A stretch of DNA of 64,000 bases from Setophaga petechia (lineage: Eukaryota > Chordata > Aves > Passeriformes > Parulidae). Of this stretch, positions 24,664 through 38,300 are shown one piece after another (position 1 is the first letter of the stretch; every line of letters begins with the position of its first letter). Location: contig JANCRA010000003.1 of the NCBI GenBank assembly GCA_024362935.1, positions 8,422,001 through 8,486,000 of the forward strand, given 5' to 3'. The notes beneath the pieces were generated by a model. It saw only the letters and a program-made list of their open reading frames with translations, made no database searches and had not been told where the DNA came from. The position numbers and the translations under genes are program-made.

Positions 24664-26110
24664 GGCCTTGAAATATCTCAAATAACTCAGTAGTTTGGGA
24701 GACAGGCATAAAACCCAGCAAACCCTGAGGCACACACAGTATGCTCACATTTTCCTATGTGCCGTAGGATATTGAACAGTACCTACTTTCTCCACCGCAA
24801 GGCAAGGAAGAAGTAGTTAAAATATATGTTTTCAAAGAATTTGGAAGTCTAAGGGGGGCCTTTATATAGGCAATATTTACATTAAATGAAGACAGTTTAT
24901 ACATGTCCCAGGTTAAGGCTGTACAAGGGAGGGTACAGTGTGAGAACTTGGCCCAAATCTGCCTCATTCTTCAAGTCCCCATTTTTTTTACCTTAGCCAA
25001 AAAGACCCAAAACAACAACACTGACCCTTTATTGGAAAACTAGGAATGTGATCTTTTGTTTTAGGAAATCCTTTTTGTTTCAAAAATAAGAACCATCTGT
25101 CTCACAAAGATTGGTTTGGTTTCAGATGTACTAACAGTGAACATTGTTACAGAAAAAACTATAAATTATATGCTGCTGTGGGAACTCCGGTGCTGTAAAT
25201 GGGTACAGTTTCACCCCATTACCCTAGCAGAAAATCTAGCCTACTGTGTTTCTTATGCCATCAAATAAAAAGACAAGCCACTTAAAGAAAAGTCAGACTA
25301 CCTTTTAAACCTCTGCCTGTCTCACAGGCTGACATACTGCCTGTGGGCATGGTAATTACCATACTTTTTCTTGTTTTATTGTCCATATAGGACTATACTA
25401 TCCAGGCAACATGGGAACAGGAGTAATTGAATTCAAATTTAAATTGTGACAAGCAAAGAATTTGATTTTGTACTGGAGCTTTGGAGGGTTTATGAGGCTA
25501 TAATAGGAAAATTATGAGTAAGAAACACAGCAGAAAAGGCACTATGCAAAACTCTTTTTAATTTAGTGTCATGGAATAAGTTCCAGAGCTGCATTAACCT
25601 GTTGAAGTCAATGGGACTCTGTTCAGAAGAGGTCTTCTAGATCTTTTACAGGTATACACCCATACTTACAACCCTCTGTCATGAAGAAAGGCTTCATGCA
25701 AACACAAACCTGGTGTGATCAGAATCAATACAAAGAGGAAAGTTCAATATATTGGTTATCTATCCTTCTCATGATTGTCGTTCAGAATTGGGCTGCTTAT
25801 GATTATTGGATTTTGGTAATGTAAACTAAGAATGCAACACATTTCAGGCATTGCAAGATGCAACATTACTATTCTCAAAAATGGCAGTGGTACTGTTCTC
25901 ATCTAATTGAATCTGCATTAATGGTAGTCTGAGTACAGTTGGAAATACAATATCATTTACATCATAAAGGAAAGAGAAAGTAGAAAAATAACAAAAGGGA
26001 TTTTTTTTTGGCTGGGATTTGGATGGATCTTCAGAATACAAAACTCTAGAGAGCACTACTTGACTAAACAGTATTAAAAGGACTCTATTAACTCTTCTCT
26101 TCCTCCCCTA
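24664..26110. other. Unique non-coding DNA
   Basis: No gene recognised. The motif GAAGTCAATGGG at 25604-25615 resembles a core seen in ancient amniote dispersed repeats, but the flanks are too diverged to classify. Confidence 0.55.
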
Positions 26111-26115
26111 GACTT

Positions 26116-27027
26116 TGTATTGGGTTTGTGTGGCCAGGTTTTGGTACTGAGGGTGGCTACAGGGGTGGTTTCTGTGACAATGTGCTGTAAGCTTCCCCTG
26201 AGTCCTATAGAGCCAATACCAGCAGGCTCCAAGTTGGAGATGAGCAGCTCTGCAGACACCAGGGGCTGTGGAGAAGGTGCCCAGCTGACATTCCCCTGCT
26301 TCAGCTGATAGTCCCCTGCAGCCCATGGTGAGGCAGCTGTGCCCCTGTTGCCTGTGGAGGTCCACAGTGGAGCAGAGATGCACCAGCAGTCCATGGAGCA
26401 CCCCATGCTGGAGCAGCTGGATCCCCAAAGGAGGCTGTGAACCCATGAGGAGAGGAGTCCATGCAGGAGCAGGTTTGCTGGTAGGATTGGTGACTCCATG
26501 AGTGGCCCATGCTGGAGCAGCCTGTTCCTGAAGAACTGCATCCCATGGAAGAGTCACTCACCCTGGAGCAGTTTGTGAAGGGCAGCAGGCCATAGGAAGG
26601 ACTTGCTTGCAGAAGTTCATCGAGGACTGTGTCCATTGGACAGACCCCATGCTGGAGCAGGAGAAGAGTGTGAGGAGTCCTAATCTTCTCCATGAGGAGG
26701 AAAGGGCAGCAGAGACAATGAGATGAACTTACTGCAGCCCCCCTTCCCGTCCCCCTGTGTCCCTGGGGTCAAGAAGATGGCGAATCAGGAGTGAAGTTAA
26801 ACCTGGGAAGAAGGGAATGGTAGAGGAAAGGTGTTTTAGGATTTAGTTTTTTTATTTCTTTGTATCTAATTCTGATTTGATTAATATTTTTATTTTTTTC
26901 CCCAAAGTTGAGTCCATAATTGGTGAGTGATCTGTTCCTGTCATTACCTCAAGTCACAAACCTATCTCAGGAGTGATAGAAGGTCTTTGGTGGGCATTTG
27001 GCACCTAGCCAGCATCAACTCATCACA
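26116..27027 (+). mobile_element. Solo LTR, avian endogenous retrovirus (ERVL-like)
   Basis: A complete 912-bp LTR. It starts TGTATTGGGTTTGTGTGGCC and ends ACTCATCACA, giving the canonical TG...CA ends. The flanking 5-mers are GACTT (26111-26115) and GACCT (27028-27032): a 5-bp target-site duplication with one substitution. A 5-bp duplication suits class III (ERVL) or some class I elements. The middle (about 26300-26660) carries a diverged internal repetition with CATGCTGGAGCAG at about 26405, 26507 and 26648. Near the 3' end, blocks such as GAGTGAAGTTAAACCTGGGA and AGTTGAGTCCATAATTGGTG match a remembered bird LTR. No second LTR or internal retroviral gene is present, so it arose by recombination between two LTRs. 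Reading frames of 130-155 codons on its minus strand (26074-26693) are LTR sequence, not genes. Confidence 0.88.
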
Positions 27028-27032
27028 GACCT

Positions 27033-30000
27033 CCATAAATACCAGTAGAGCAGCACACCCAAAGTTCTCCACAAGGACTGGCTGAAGAGAGCAGGAATTC
27101 AAGAAGTAACAGCTTAACTCCAGCCAGTCAGCAAATCTGGATATCTTCTGGGTACTACCACAGATGCCGGTTAGCAAAAAAAAAAAAAAAAAAAAAAGGG
27201 GAAAGTGTCAGCATTTGGAAAAACAAAAGCACTTGGTGACTTGTCCTCAAAAGGATCGTTCATCTGTAACAAACCACTGATATTTATATTCAGCTCTTTT
27301 GTCATGCCAGTTGGCTCTGGGCAGAACTTCCAAGCAGTAGCTGGCTTCCCCTCCGAGTCTTACAGACCCTGCAGTCTGCCATCCATCAGGGAAGGGAACA
27401 AAGCCTGGGCAGGACTGTGAGCCAGCCCTTGGCTGGTAGGCAGAGCTGGTGCCAGCCAACCTGCCCTGCAGCAGCACTGTGCTCACAAGTGCCCATGTGG
27501 TTCCTCCAATTAGAGCACGGCCCTGTCACTCAGCATCAGCTCCTGCTTCATCAGCATCTCAATTTCAGTGATAGTTTGGCATCATCTCCCAGCCAGGCAG
27601 CGTGAAACTCATTCCCCCTCTCAAAAACAATTTAGCCCCATCATGGAAACAACTGAATTAGGTTCTCTCCAGCTTCACCAGAAATCCAGATTTCTAAACT
27701 GAAGCTGCACTCAAGAAATCATGCCTAACTCTGTGTATCAAATCTTTTCTTTATGGAAGCAGAAGCTGGAAGGTAGGCAAGAATAAGAGTAAGGAAAACA
27801 AAGTAGATTCAGCAACCTTTTGTCAGCAGTGAATCCTCCCCTATATCAGTTATATAAAAATGGCTCATTTTTTTGCTGTCAAAAACATTGTCAATCTGTG
27901 AATAAGAGTCTGTACAACAAGACTACGCAAGATTAAAAAAGCTAGAATAAGAGGAATGATTTGGGAATTGTAATTCGAAGTCTTTAGAGATGAATGCTGA
28001 CATGAAAAGCTATAAGAACCTGAGGATAGGAGAAAAGAAAGACCAAAAAAAACTGAGTGAAAAAAGCAGCTTGGCAAAACTAATTATCAGCCTATTTTGA
28101 GTAACGTAGTTGTTCCCCAATATTTCCTTAAAGTTTACATGTCCATCTAAGACTTGTCTGTAATGCCTGATAAGGAAGGGGCAAACCTGCACGTGTTGAA
28201 CTAGTGGCATGTTGTTCCTAGCATTCTACTATGACTGCTAAGAAATAAATATTTTTGAGCACTCAAAAATTGTGTAAAATCCTGCCTTGAAGGTGCACCA
28301 ATAAAGTAACTCAGAGCTGAGAATTACATTATCTATGATCTGAAGCTGCTTTTATGCCACCTCAGTTCTAGAGTTATGTCAGTTTCTTTTCTTCACAGTT
28401 TGCCCAAGGGAGCCAATTAAACTTTTGAGAATGAGAGCTAGGCTCAAATTCTGCTTTACACATCACTTGCAGACTTGTTAGCCAAGCTGTAACTCCTGTA
28501 TATTTGTAATTTTTTTCCAAGCTAATGCATTAGTTGGAGAAATCCACCTGGGTCTCCAATCCCAGGCTGAGTTCACAAAATAAGAAGAAAAAATTTCTTT
28601 CTTGTAAACTGTACAAATTGGGTTTGCAGTTGTCACAGAACTGTGATCATGGAAATGTTTAAAAATTAGTTTTTCTTTCATTATTATCTGGCTGTAAGAA
28701 ACATTTCTCTTTCACTACATTTCTTTCAAGACCTGAGCTGGGTTTGTAGACATCAAAAACCACAACATTCCTCCCACCAGGGTCAGAAGGTGTCCCAGAA
28801 GTGTCCCAAAACCAAAGTCATTCCTGTACTCAATCTGATATACAGTGAGATCTGAGTAATCTGTACTGTAAGAATTTCTTCAATGTTACATCTATCTTAA
28901 CCTGATGCAAACTGTAAATAAAATTAATCCAACACTGATTATGCTAGAATAAATCAGATCTGGTAGAGTGCTTTTTAATTTCATGTGGGAATTTAAAGGT
29001 TTTTCTTTAATTCTTATGGTAATTTGCCAAAAAAACTGTTTACTACAAGGTGGCCATTTGACAGATTGAGCTGAACCGTGCCAAAAAAAAAAAAAGAAGA
29101 AAAAAAAAAAAGAAAAACAAAATCCACAGAGTGTTGGCAACATTAATCTTCCTCTTCCTTTCCAGAAATTTCTTTTTCAGGGGTTTAATTTCTCCATTCA
29201 TGAATGTTTTTCTCTTGGTGCTTTTATAGAAAATTTAATAAGATACCAGTTTTTCCCAAAATGCTTCTACAAATTCAGGGAGGGTTAAATTCCTTTCCAA
29301 AGCATTTGAAATGGGACAGAACCCCAAGGCTACTCCATCATTCAGCAGGAGCACTGTGGAGAGCTCCCTCTGTATGAAAGCCTGCTCTCCCATGGAAGGG
29401 ATCTGGCTGTCTCAGTGGGATGGTGCTCTCTGACTCCAGCACTAGAGAGGTTTGAGGTCCAGACTCTGATTCCCTTCTGGGAGGGAAAAAGAGGGTAAGA
29501 AAATGCAGTATTCATCCTGCTGGCCTGAAATATATGTGGAATTTATCAGGAAGCTAATGCAGCATAAATATCATACGGTCAAGGCTCATCTATTGTTACA
29601 TTTTGAGGCAGAGAGCAAAGCCAGTAGCGTGGATGGCTGCATTTATGGCAACATTCAGTTCAGCTACAAATGCTACTTCCTAACTTTTTTAAAATGCTAC
29701 AGATAAAGGAAATGGTTTACATTCCCCAGTGTCACACACGGGGCTCACTTGTCTTTAGCGAGGCTTTAGCACCAGTATGAAAATGGGTCTCACATTTCAC
29801 TTTTGCAACAGAGTTTGAATTTCAATGGATTAATGAAGAGAATAACATACAACAGGACTCAGACTACTCATCCCTTTTTCTGGTGGGCAAGCTTGCTGCA
29901 CTGCAACTATAAACTATCAGAAAGCTTAAAGCCAACCTTCATTCTGTATATTAATGCACTCCAGGAAGTTCCAATGAAGAGCTGAAGATGAATTTTGACT

Positions 30001-32250
30001 GGTATATTTACCGTGAGGGGTGGGAACAGAGGAGTTCCACTGGCTATTTGGCGAGATTATTTATTTAACTGCAGGATTTTGGTATTTCTGCCTATTTACT
30101 AAGTTGGAATCACATCATCCCACATTGCCTTATTCTGAGTTTTTTTCCATCAGATCTGGAGTCCTACACAACTCCATAGAAGGAGAAAAGTGAATAAGAA
30201 ATTTAGGTGATTAATAAGTAACTAAAGGCAGGAAATATAATTAATGTCAATCACCATGAATTCATAGCACCCAGAACCTGTCAAATCTGATGCATTTTTG
30301 AAAGAACAAATATAGTTGGTGAATGCAAGGGTGACAATGTAAGTGAGATTTCTGTACAGTTCATGGACAAGACAGCATACAGAACTCTGAATAAGAGAGG
30401 AGAACAGAAACTGGAGAGTCTGTGAAATGGATTTACATGGGGCAAGACAGCTGGCATGGAAAATTAATTATGAAAGGGAAGTCATCTTCAGATCTCTGCT
30501 CCAAGTGGAGTCCTATCCTCCTTTAATTAAATCAAGGAAACTGAAGATACTCTGCATCAAATTTAAGTTATTTTAAGCTGTTCTGTTTTCCTCAGTGTAG
30601 TACCATGGATTAGACAGTCTGACACAAATTTTATGCTCCTGAAACAACAGCTTACAGCACTGATACAGCCTGGCTGGAGACCTCTAGATCCTGCTGCCCA
30701 AATCTACTGCCACTTCTGGATATTACTGACTCATCTTTCTCCCTGCCAGTATTCAGTAGCTGATCAGAGGAAATGTAAATTTATTTTTTTAGGAGAAATG
30801 TCAGTGGCCAATTTCCCAGTCAGTCATTATGATGACTGTAAATTTCAAGCCCCTTTATTTCTTTTATACTGCTTTATAGTCCTGTCAGCTTTCTAGTCCT
30901 GGTCTCTAATTTTTACACCCACCTCCAGTGAGTACTTTTCCTAAAGGAGTTTGCTGCTACTTTTTGATTCTGAAAGGAATTCACATTTAGCAAAAACATC
31001 TATTTAAAACTGAAAAACAGCTGTCTGACACGTATGTACCTGCTAGGCTGTAGATGCAGGTTTTATAAAGCAAGTGGCAGCTAGGGATCCTCTTGAGATT
31101 AATGAGATTTTTTCTCTTTATTGTAAAGAGAGATTAGTCCTAAAGCCCCCTCATAAATAATTGAGTTCTGCATTATTTTCCTCACAGTCTTTCCAGAAAC
31201 AAAAAAAGATGACAGAATAATAGTCAGGCAGGTGTGAATTGTGCAGATAGATTTGTCTTGAAATAACCATATTGGCAAATCAGAAAAATAACAACATGAA
31301 AGAAAAAAATCTTCCATTCCACCAAAGAAGAACAAGAGAGGGATTTGAGTCAGCTACTTCAGAGCAGAATTCATTAACCTTTTTATTTTAAGGATTTTTT
31401 TTTTTTAGCACCAGCAATACTAACTTATGGCAGATTTGGGAAACAAAATTGACTAGTTCCACAAAAAATGTGTTTGGTACAAAATTTTCAGATTAAATTT
31501 ACTTGTAAATTGTAATGAAAAAAAAAATCAAGCAAACAACCTTGTGCTGAATATAACAGCAAAAAAATTCATATAATCTCATTTTCTTACCAGAAGGAAT
31601 CAAGTGATTAATTTGCCTTGGGAAAATGCAATTAAAAATACAAAACCAGACATTCCTCTAAATCAAGAGAAGAACCTGTAAGAACTGTATAATCTACCAA
31701 AAGAGTTTGCAAGCACTAAAATCCTGCAAAAGCATTTCTCTTATTTATAGCTTTTAGGGATCTGGAGGTGATGCTTAATACTAGAATTTTATATTGAAGA
31801 AGGCCTAAAAGGGATCATTCTAACTCCACCAAATACAAATAAAATATTACTGGCATCTAATCCACACGGAGAAGCACACTGCCAGATCATTAGCATTTCA
31901 TTTAGTGAAAGTAATGCCTAAATCTGCAGACCCTCTGGAGAAATCCATCTGTTCTCATTAATCAGGGCATCTGTTTTGGCAACTAGCTATTAACAAGAAT
32001 TCTGTAGTCTGGATGGAAAATCCAAAAGCCATTTCTTTTTGAATGTGATATGAGGTACCTTGTTTCATCTTTAGCAGATTTTTTTTTTTTTTAAATCCTC
32101 TCTCTTCTTTCTTGCCCCCCTGTCCTGTCAAACCCACACCTGCAGGTGCTTTACTGAATGGGTGCCTAATCTGCCTCCATCCCAGAGACAGCACACAGCC
32201 TCCATCTGGGTGATGAGAAGATGGATGTTCAAGCATCCTTCATCAGACAC
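27033..32250. other. Unique non-coding DNA with A-tracts
   Basis: No supported gene. There is a 22-bp A-run at 27176-27197 and an A-rich tract at about 29083-29121. A small hairpin lies at 28251-28270 (9-bp arms, 2-bp loop). No retroposon body is recognised next to either A-tract. Confidence 0.55.
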
Positions 32251-32277
32251 ACGAGCTTTGAGCAATTGATCTCTCCC

Positions 32278-32345
32278 TTCCCGCCTGTGCGCGCACACGC
32301 TCGCGTCAGCACGGAGCTGAGCTGGAGCCTCTGCAGCTCTGCAGG
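32278..32345. other. CpG-dense GC-rich patch
   Basis: Seven CpG dinucleotides fall within 32282-32313. This contrasts sharply with the CpG-poor surroundings. The core reads GCGCGCACACGCTCGCGTCA and ends in a half-site (CGTCA) for CREB/ATF-type factors. It is too short to meet usual CpG-island criteria. It may be an enhancer, a minor promoter or an alternative first exon, or simply a GC-rich microsatellite-like (GC/AC) patch. I cannot assign a transcript to it. Confidence 0.5.
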
Positions 32346-32969
32346 CAGGGAGAGTTTGTAACATTGCTCAAGCATTCCTTAATGACACAGAATATTATTT
32401 TATTTTGCATTTTATGGAGATGAACTGAGTCTAATGCACTAAATAACAGCTGGGAACAAATAACCTTTTCTTTTGACATTTCTTTCAGAATGTCTTGATT
32501 TTAACTGGTTATAGCTTTGAAGAATAAGTAATTCATTGTGTGATCTTTACATCATGATGTACATGAAAAAATTTTCACCCATTTGTCATCAAGTTCTGTG
32601 AGAAGTAATGTCTTAGATGGTAAGAAAAAACTCCTAGTTTAATTTTATTAAATTAAAAATGATCATTATCACAGGTGTGTGGAAACAAAAGCAATTACAC
32701 CCTCTTTCCACTTTCCCAGCAATAAAACTAAGAGAAAAGAAAAAAAAAGGAAAAAAAAAGAAAAAAATCTGTGAAATCTAGTCTCTGTCTGCTTTCATAT
32801 GAAGTGTAAATTACTCATGGAGAAAAAAGAGCTGATGCATTAAATTGAAACATGAAACTGTTTCCCCCACCTCCAATTATTTTTGTTTGATTTGTTACCC
32901 CAGTGGAAATGGTAGTAGTATTATTAGAATCAGCTTCAATTAGAGGTAAAGCACAGTTGCAGTGACCTG
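32346..32969. other. Unique AT-rich non-coding DNA
   Basis: No gene recognised. An A/G-rich low-complexity tract lies at about 32733-32767. Confidence 0.6.
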
Positions 32970-33065
32970 CATACATGCTGGGGAATGGGGAACTTGAGTT
33001 CTAATTCTGGTGCTGAAGCTAATAACTTTGGAGGCCCCAGGCATTGTGCTCTGGCCTCAGATCAC
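32970..33065 (+). mobile_element. Possible MIR-like ancient SINE remnant
   Basis: The run GGGGAACTTGAGTTCTAATT followed by CTGGTGCTGAAGCTAAT resembles the 'cctgggttctaatcccggctctgccactgac' part of MIR-type SINEs, and it is followed by a GGCCTCAG block. The copy is very diverged and the match is remembered rather than searched. If real, it is in plus orientation, opposite to the candidate at 1441-1545. Confidence 0.35.
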
Positions 33066-35250
33066 CACTCTAGCCCTCTTCGGCAGAGCATTTTGTACAA
33101 GTGTGACTGCATGAGACACTCTGGGATTTAAGCAACTGGTTAACTGCTTTGCTGCACTGCAAGCTATTTGTTGTTTGCTATTGAACCTTGGAGTAATAAA
33201 GGAGACATAGATGGAAATAAATCTTTAGAGTGCTGGCTGAAGCCTGTGTTAGTTTTTGTAATAGGTAGGAGAGAATTTGACATAGCTAAAATAAGCACAG
33301 ATATAGTCATTTAAATTAAAGAGAAAGAGGTGATCCCTGAAGAGGGTTCTAAAATCTGTCACTTATCTCAATCTTGGTGAGCCAGAGAGATTGGGATTAT
33401 GATCTACTAACAGCTACTAAAGAATTTGCTTTATTGATGTTTGCCTGATATTAATGTAATAGTTATATTTACACCATGAACTTTCTGATGTAGAGAAATA
33501 CATTGTTTCTGGAATAACTTTAGTAACTTTCATGTGATTCTTTAGAAGGACAAAGCTCATTACAAAACAAGTGTATCTTTGTATAACAGTTAACACAAAT
33601 AACTTGATTTTTAAAACTGATGAGCAGTAACAGCTCCTGAAGCCAGTGGAAGCTGTCATTATTCTGCATTGTGCCACTTCAGACCCTATATTTGTCTTTG
33701 CTTCTCTATCTATAGAGATGATAATACCAATTCACCTGTCTGGGATGACTGACATCAAAATCAACTCCCTGAGACTGAACAGTAAGATTCCAGGGTAGGT
33801 TAAAAGCCTGCCAGTTCAGTCTGCTCAGAAATATATTAACTGTTTGCTTTTAAATATATATATATATATATCTGATTATTAACAGTTTACATTTTAATGG
33901 GAATCATAACAATAGGAGCTGAAATAGCTTCTGAATATATTTGATTTGAAGCAAAAGAATCACAACAGCATAACTTCCCTTAACAATGAGATTTCCATGA
34001 AAAATAATTCTGCCCAATAAGGCATTACAGAATCCTAGCTGTGAAAATAAACAGGTGTTCCAGTTACTATAAAAGGGACTTAACATCTGGAGAATTCATT
34101 CTCAATTTACAGGCTAAATATAATCTAGTCTCTCATTTTCCACATGTATCTGATTATGTTTGCAATATCAGTGAGAAATTAAAAGGAGAGACTGAAGAAC
34201 TAAGCCTTCCTTGACTTTTTGACTGAGGAGAGTGCATGGGTGGGTCCCAGGACCGGATCTATTCCTTGCAAAAATAAAAGTCACAACCTGGCTGTGAAAA
34301 TTCAAAACTTTGACAAGCAATGTTCCTCTTAAGGACTCTAACAGTAAAAAAAAGGATAGAAAGTAGGATGTACTAATATTGCTAATACTAATAAGATACT
34401 GTAAGACATCAAAAATATCTTTTCAAGATGATTCATAGAGACAAATTTGGAGATGAGGCGTGACTAGAGATTGAGGGGGGTGATATGGAATTCAACTTTG
34501 ACAAAGGAGTTGTGTCTGGCCTTCTTTGTGCTTTACTTGCCCACATATAGGTTATGTTGTGGATAACACAATCCTCTGGAGAAGGGCTGCTCCCCCAGTA
34601 GTTAAGATTAAGAAAAGAGCATGTTATGAAGATGCTTTGTATGCTAATAAACAGAAGCACTGTGAAAATGTCACCTGATTACTTTGGAAAAGGTTAAGAA
34701 TTTCCTTTGGACCCCAGTAGTAGACCAAGATGCAGTGTACCACAGGATGTGTGAACTGGCAGCTGTCATCAAGGAAGCTGCTATTGTCATTCTTCTATCT
34801 ATAAGACAGATCTTACCAATATCCTTGATAAAGCAATAGAAAAATCCCTAAATTTCACTGATCATTTGGCAAACTCTTCTCAGACTCATATACCCAATTG
34901 CAGTGTTTAGCAGAAAGGCTGGGAGAGAAAAATAATAAAATAATTACAAAAATATGCAGATTGTTGGAGCAGAGAGATCTTTCTGCCAAAAATTTGCTTG
35001 AAAGTAACTATCAGTGATGTCTAGTTTGAGTGCTAAAACCTAGGATGGAATTTGAAGGGAAAAGATCCTCCACACTTATACAATATTTGTGTTGAATAGG
35101 TAATAATTTCTCTTTGTTGAAGTTAGTGAAATTGATTTCACTGAGCCCATGTTTAATTTAATGATGTTTCAGATCAGCTTTAATCCTCTGTTGGGAGTAT
35201 CTAATCTTTTATTCTGTCATGGTTTTAGTCAAGAGGTGGTGACAGCTCTT

Positions 35251-35314
35251 TCATGCAATAACTCCTTGACTAGATGCAATTCAATGACTTCATGCAATGA
35301 CTCCTTGACTAGAT
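35251..35314 (+). repeat. Imperfect 39-bp-period tandem duplication
   Basis: TCATGCAATAACTCCTTGAC (from 35251) recurs as TCATGCAATGACTCCTTGAC (from 35290), and the match continues through TAGAT: 25 bp with one mismatch, offset 39 bp. The period is a multiple of three, so a short reading frame (35149-35334) passes through both copies. There is no other sign of coding. Confidence 0.9.
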
Positions 35315-38300
35315 CTTTCAAAAATATTTCCTGAGTCTTCTTGAATTTTGTTTATAATATGAAAGCTATAAATCACTTTTATAGAAAATGTATTGTCTTG
35401 AAAGTTTATAAAGCCAGACAGGAAAATATAACGTCTTTCCATTTGTAGTATTTTTGATGGTCATTCAACCTTCTCCTGCAACATTATTCACTTAAGGGAA
35501 AAGAGGTTTTTGTTGGTTTTTTTTCTCCCCTCCAAAACTTCATCAACCTATAACAGCATTGGTGCCTTTCTAAATTGCCACAATTCCTGTAGTTGAGTAG
35601 GGCTGAGCTGCATGGTGCAGCCTCATTATGAATTCCCTTACTGTTCTGGCTCACTTCTCTCTGAGCTCAGAGTTGTGTGTTCAAACACAAACTTTTGCAT
35701 AGATGATCATTCATAAAAACACAATCCAGAGATAATGAAGTGTAAGGTAATTGATTTATTCATATTCAATACAGACTAAAGCTTATAAATCAACTTTAAC
35801 TTCGTATAGAACTGAACTGAATAAAAGTGACACATATATTAATAGCAAATTTTTGAGTTATGTGTTTTGCCTAGTGAAATTTATTTTCTCTGAGCAGAAG
35901 ACTAGCTAACAAAAAAAAAAAAGTTTTCAGCCATGATTATATCAATAGAGTAAAAAACTTCTAACATTCTGTATTTTTGTGTCAGTCCATGCAGATCAGC
36001 CACATACTGAGATTTGAAATGTTTGCTTCATGGGAACTTGTCATTTAGAACAAGCTAAAATGAGGTTTGCCCTGCATATATTTTTTGTTAAAGGCACTTC
36101 TTTTCATAATTCTTTTCATTTGTAAAATGCTCATTTTGTGATGTTCAGCAGCAGTCCTCTGAAGCCAAGTCTGAGTCCTCACACTGGCATGCTCGGGCAT
36201 CTGGTAAGGTTCAAGCACAGAGTGCCCCAGTGTCAGTGTAGCTGCTGCCCCACAAAAGTTGGCAATTGGAAAAAAAACTAAAGAAGCAGAAAAAAACAAC
36301 TGTTTGAGGAGATGGAGACATCAAGAGAAGGAGCTTATCTAAAATTAGAGCCAGATGCCTCACTAAGCCCTAGATAACACTTTATTTTATGCAGCCTTTG
36401 TTTACCAGATTTCTTCTCTGCATGAATCATAAGAATGTACCTCTGGTTCAGAATAAATGCTACCCAAAGCTAGTAGAGCACACCCTTATTTTCTTTCTCA
36501 GAGTAAAATTAATCCCAGTAGGTTATAGAAGTGCATTAATTTAAATGAGTGAATTTAGAAGCAGTACAACTCAGAGTACACTTTCTTTTTCCTACCTGCT
36601 TATCTACCCTGTCTGCTCACCATCCTTAACGAGAGTCAGACAGCTCAAGTTTTAAAACTCAACAAAAATCCATCACAGTCTGGTGACATCTGTTTTATTA
36701 CATAATTGGAACTGTTTTATGAGCTCTCTAACATTACATCTGAAATTATAACAACAACTTCACTTCCTCTTCTTTGTGTGGAAGCCAACCTTTGACGCAC
36801 ATCGCTGGAAGGTAGATTTATACTGTTTAAATAAAAATCATTCTGGTTAGGAATGTTTTGACTCAGATTCCCTGCCCTGCTCCTCCTTCCCACAGAGGCC
36901 AATACTATTGTTTTGAAACCGAAATCCTTAGTGAGACAGTGTTTGTTTCAGTGAAACTTCTAGGATGAAACTCAAACAGATCCTGAAAGCCACACAGACC
37001 TGAAACTCTCATCTCCAAAACCCAGCTGCAACAGGATTGTATCTCAGAGCATACGAGAATGACTGATTGGTCCTCTAAGTTTCCTTAGGTGGAACATCCA
37101 TAATGCCTGGGATACTGACACTGTAGTCTGATGACTTTTAACCAGAATCAATTCTTTGCTAAGTCAGAGGCAGAGGAAATTTTGAACTTGGGCCGTTCCT
37201 ATCTCAGAAAGCCCTCTGGCCACTTCCAGTGGATTGGAAGATGCTGAGAAAACCTCTCCTTTTCAGAAGTCAAGGGAAATTACAATATTACAGTTTTCTG
37301 ATTTCATATTTGAACATAAAAATAAAAAGTAATTGAACAGATATCTGAAGATGGAACTGAAGACTGAAAGGGAGAAAGAAATAGTAGAGTGTACAGTTCC
37401 AAACTCAAAAGCAGAGCTAATTACTTAATAAGGGCAATAAGCTCCCAAAGTAAGCTTAGAGAGACTCTGGGGACTTGGTAGAATCCCTCTGGAAAATAAA
37501 AATTTAAGTAAATAAACAGAAATCAGAAGAACTGGCAATTGCTTATAAATTGGTAAAAAGTGTCAACAGGATAAAAATTAAAAGAATGATAGTAATGAAA
37601 CCTTGCCTTTGTAATAGTAAATATAAACTTATAGCAAATAAAAGCAGAATGTAACCTGGGCAGATTAGTACAGGAGGGAGGATCTGGGATGGGAGAGTTT
37701 TGTTTAAGAGACAAACTGAACACAATTTAGTGCTGAACCACAGGACACCTCCACTGCAAAAGAGACAATGGAACCATTTCAGATAAGGTAAATTGCCTGA
37801 GGGAAGCTGCTGTTGGGCAGCAGTGACCAGGGAGACTGAATCAAACCCAATGATTTACCAAAAGAGGTGACAAACAGGAGAGAATCCAGTGCAAGGAAAC
37901 AAGAGGGCTGAGGATTTCATAGACCGAGTATGAAATCTTAATTCTCACCGAGGTGAGAACAAAAAGTGTTAAAAGGAATGATTTAGTTTCTCGTTCACCG
38001 TTTATTTTCAGGCACTTATGTATGATGAAAAATATAAGTAATGTTAAGCACTGGCAGAGCAGCGATGTCTCTGAAGGTTTAATGAACAGATGAAAATAGC
38101 TAAAGATGCCTCAGATATATCTTGTCCCACCACTAAGCTGAGAGAGAGGGAACAAGACCTGAAATTCTCCTGCCTCCAACCTTACATTTCCACATCTGTG
38201 CTCTCATGTTTCTCTCGTTTGTCTGCTGAGGAGGTGGCAGTTTGATGGTGAGCAGAAGTGTTATGATAGAAAGAGTTAACAAAGAAGACAGAAGAGGAAG

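Noticed and set aside
26074..26693. Overlapping minus-strand reading frames of 130-155 codons
   Set aside because: They lie in the repetitive, GC-richer middle of the solo LTR, on the strand opposite to its transcription, and show no retroviral or host domain.
27176..27197. A-run as the tail of a processed pseudogene or retroposon
   Set aside because: No recognisable gene-derived or retroposon sequence and no target duplication to its left. The solo LTR ends 150 bp earlier.
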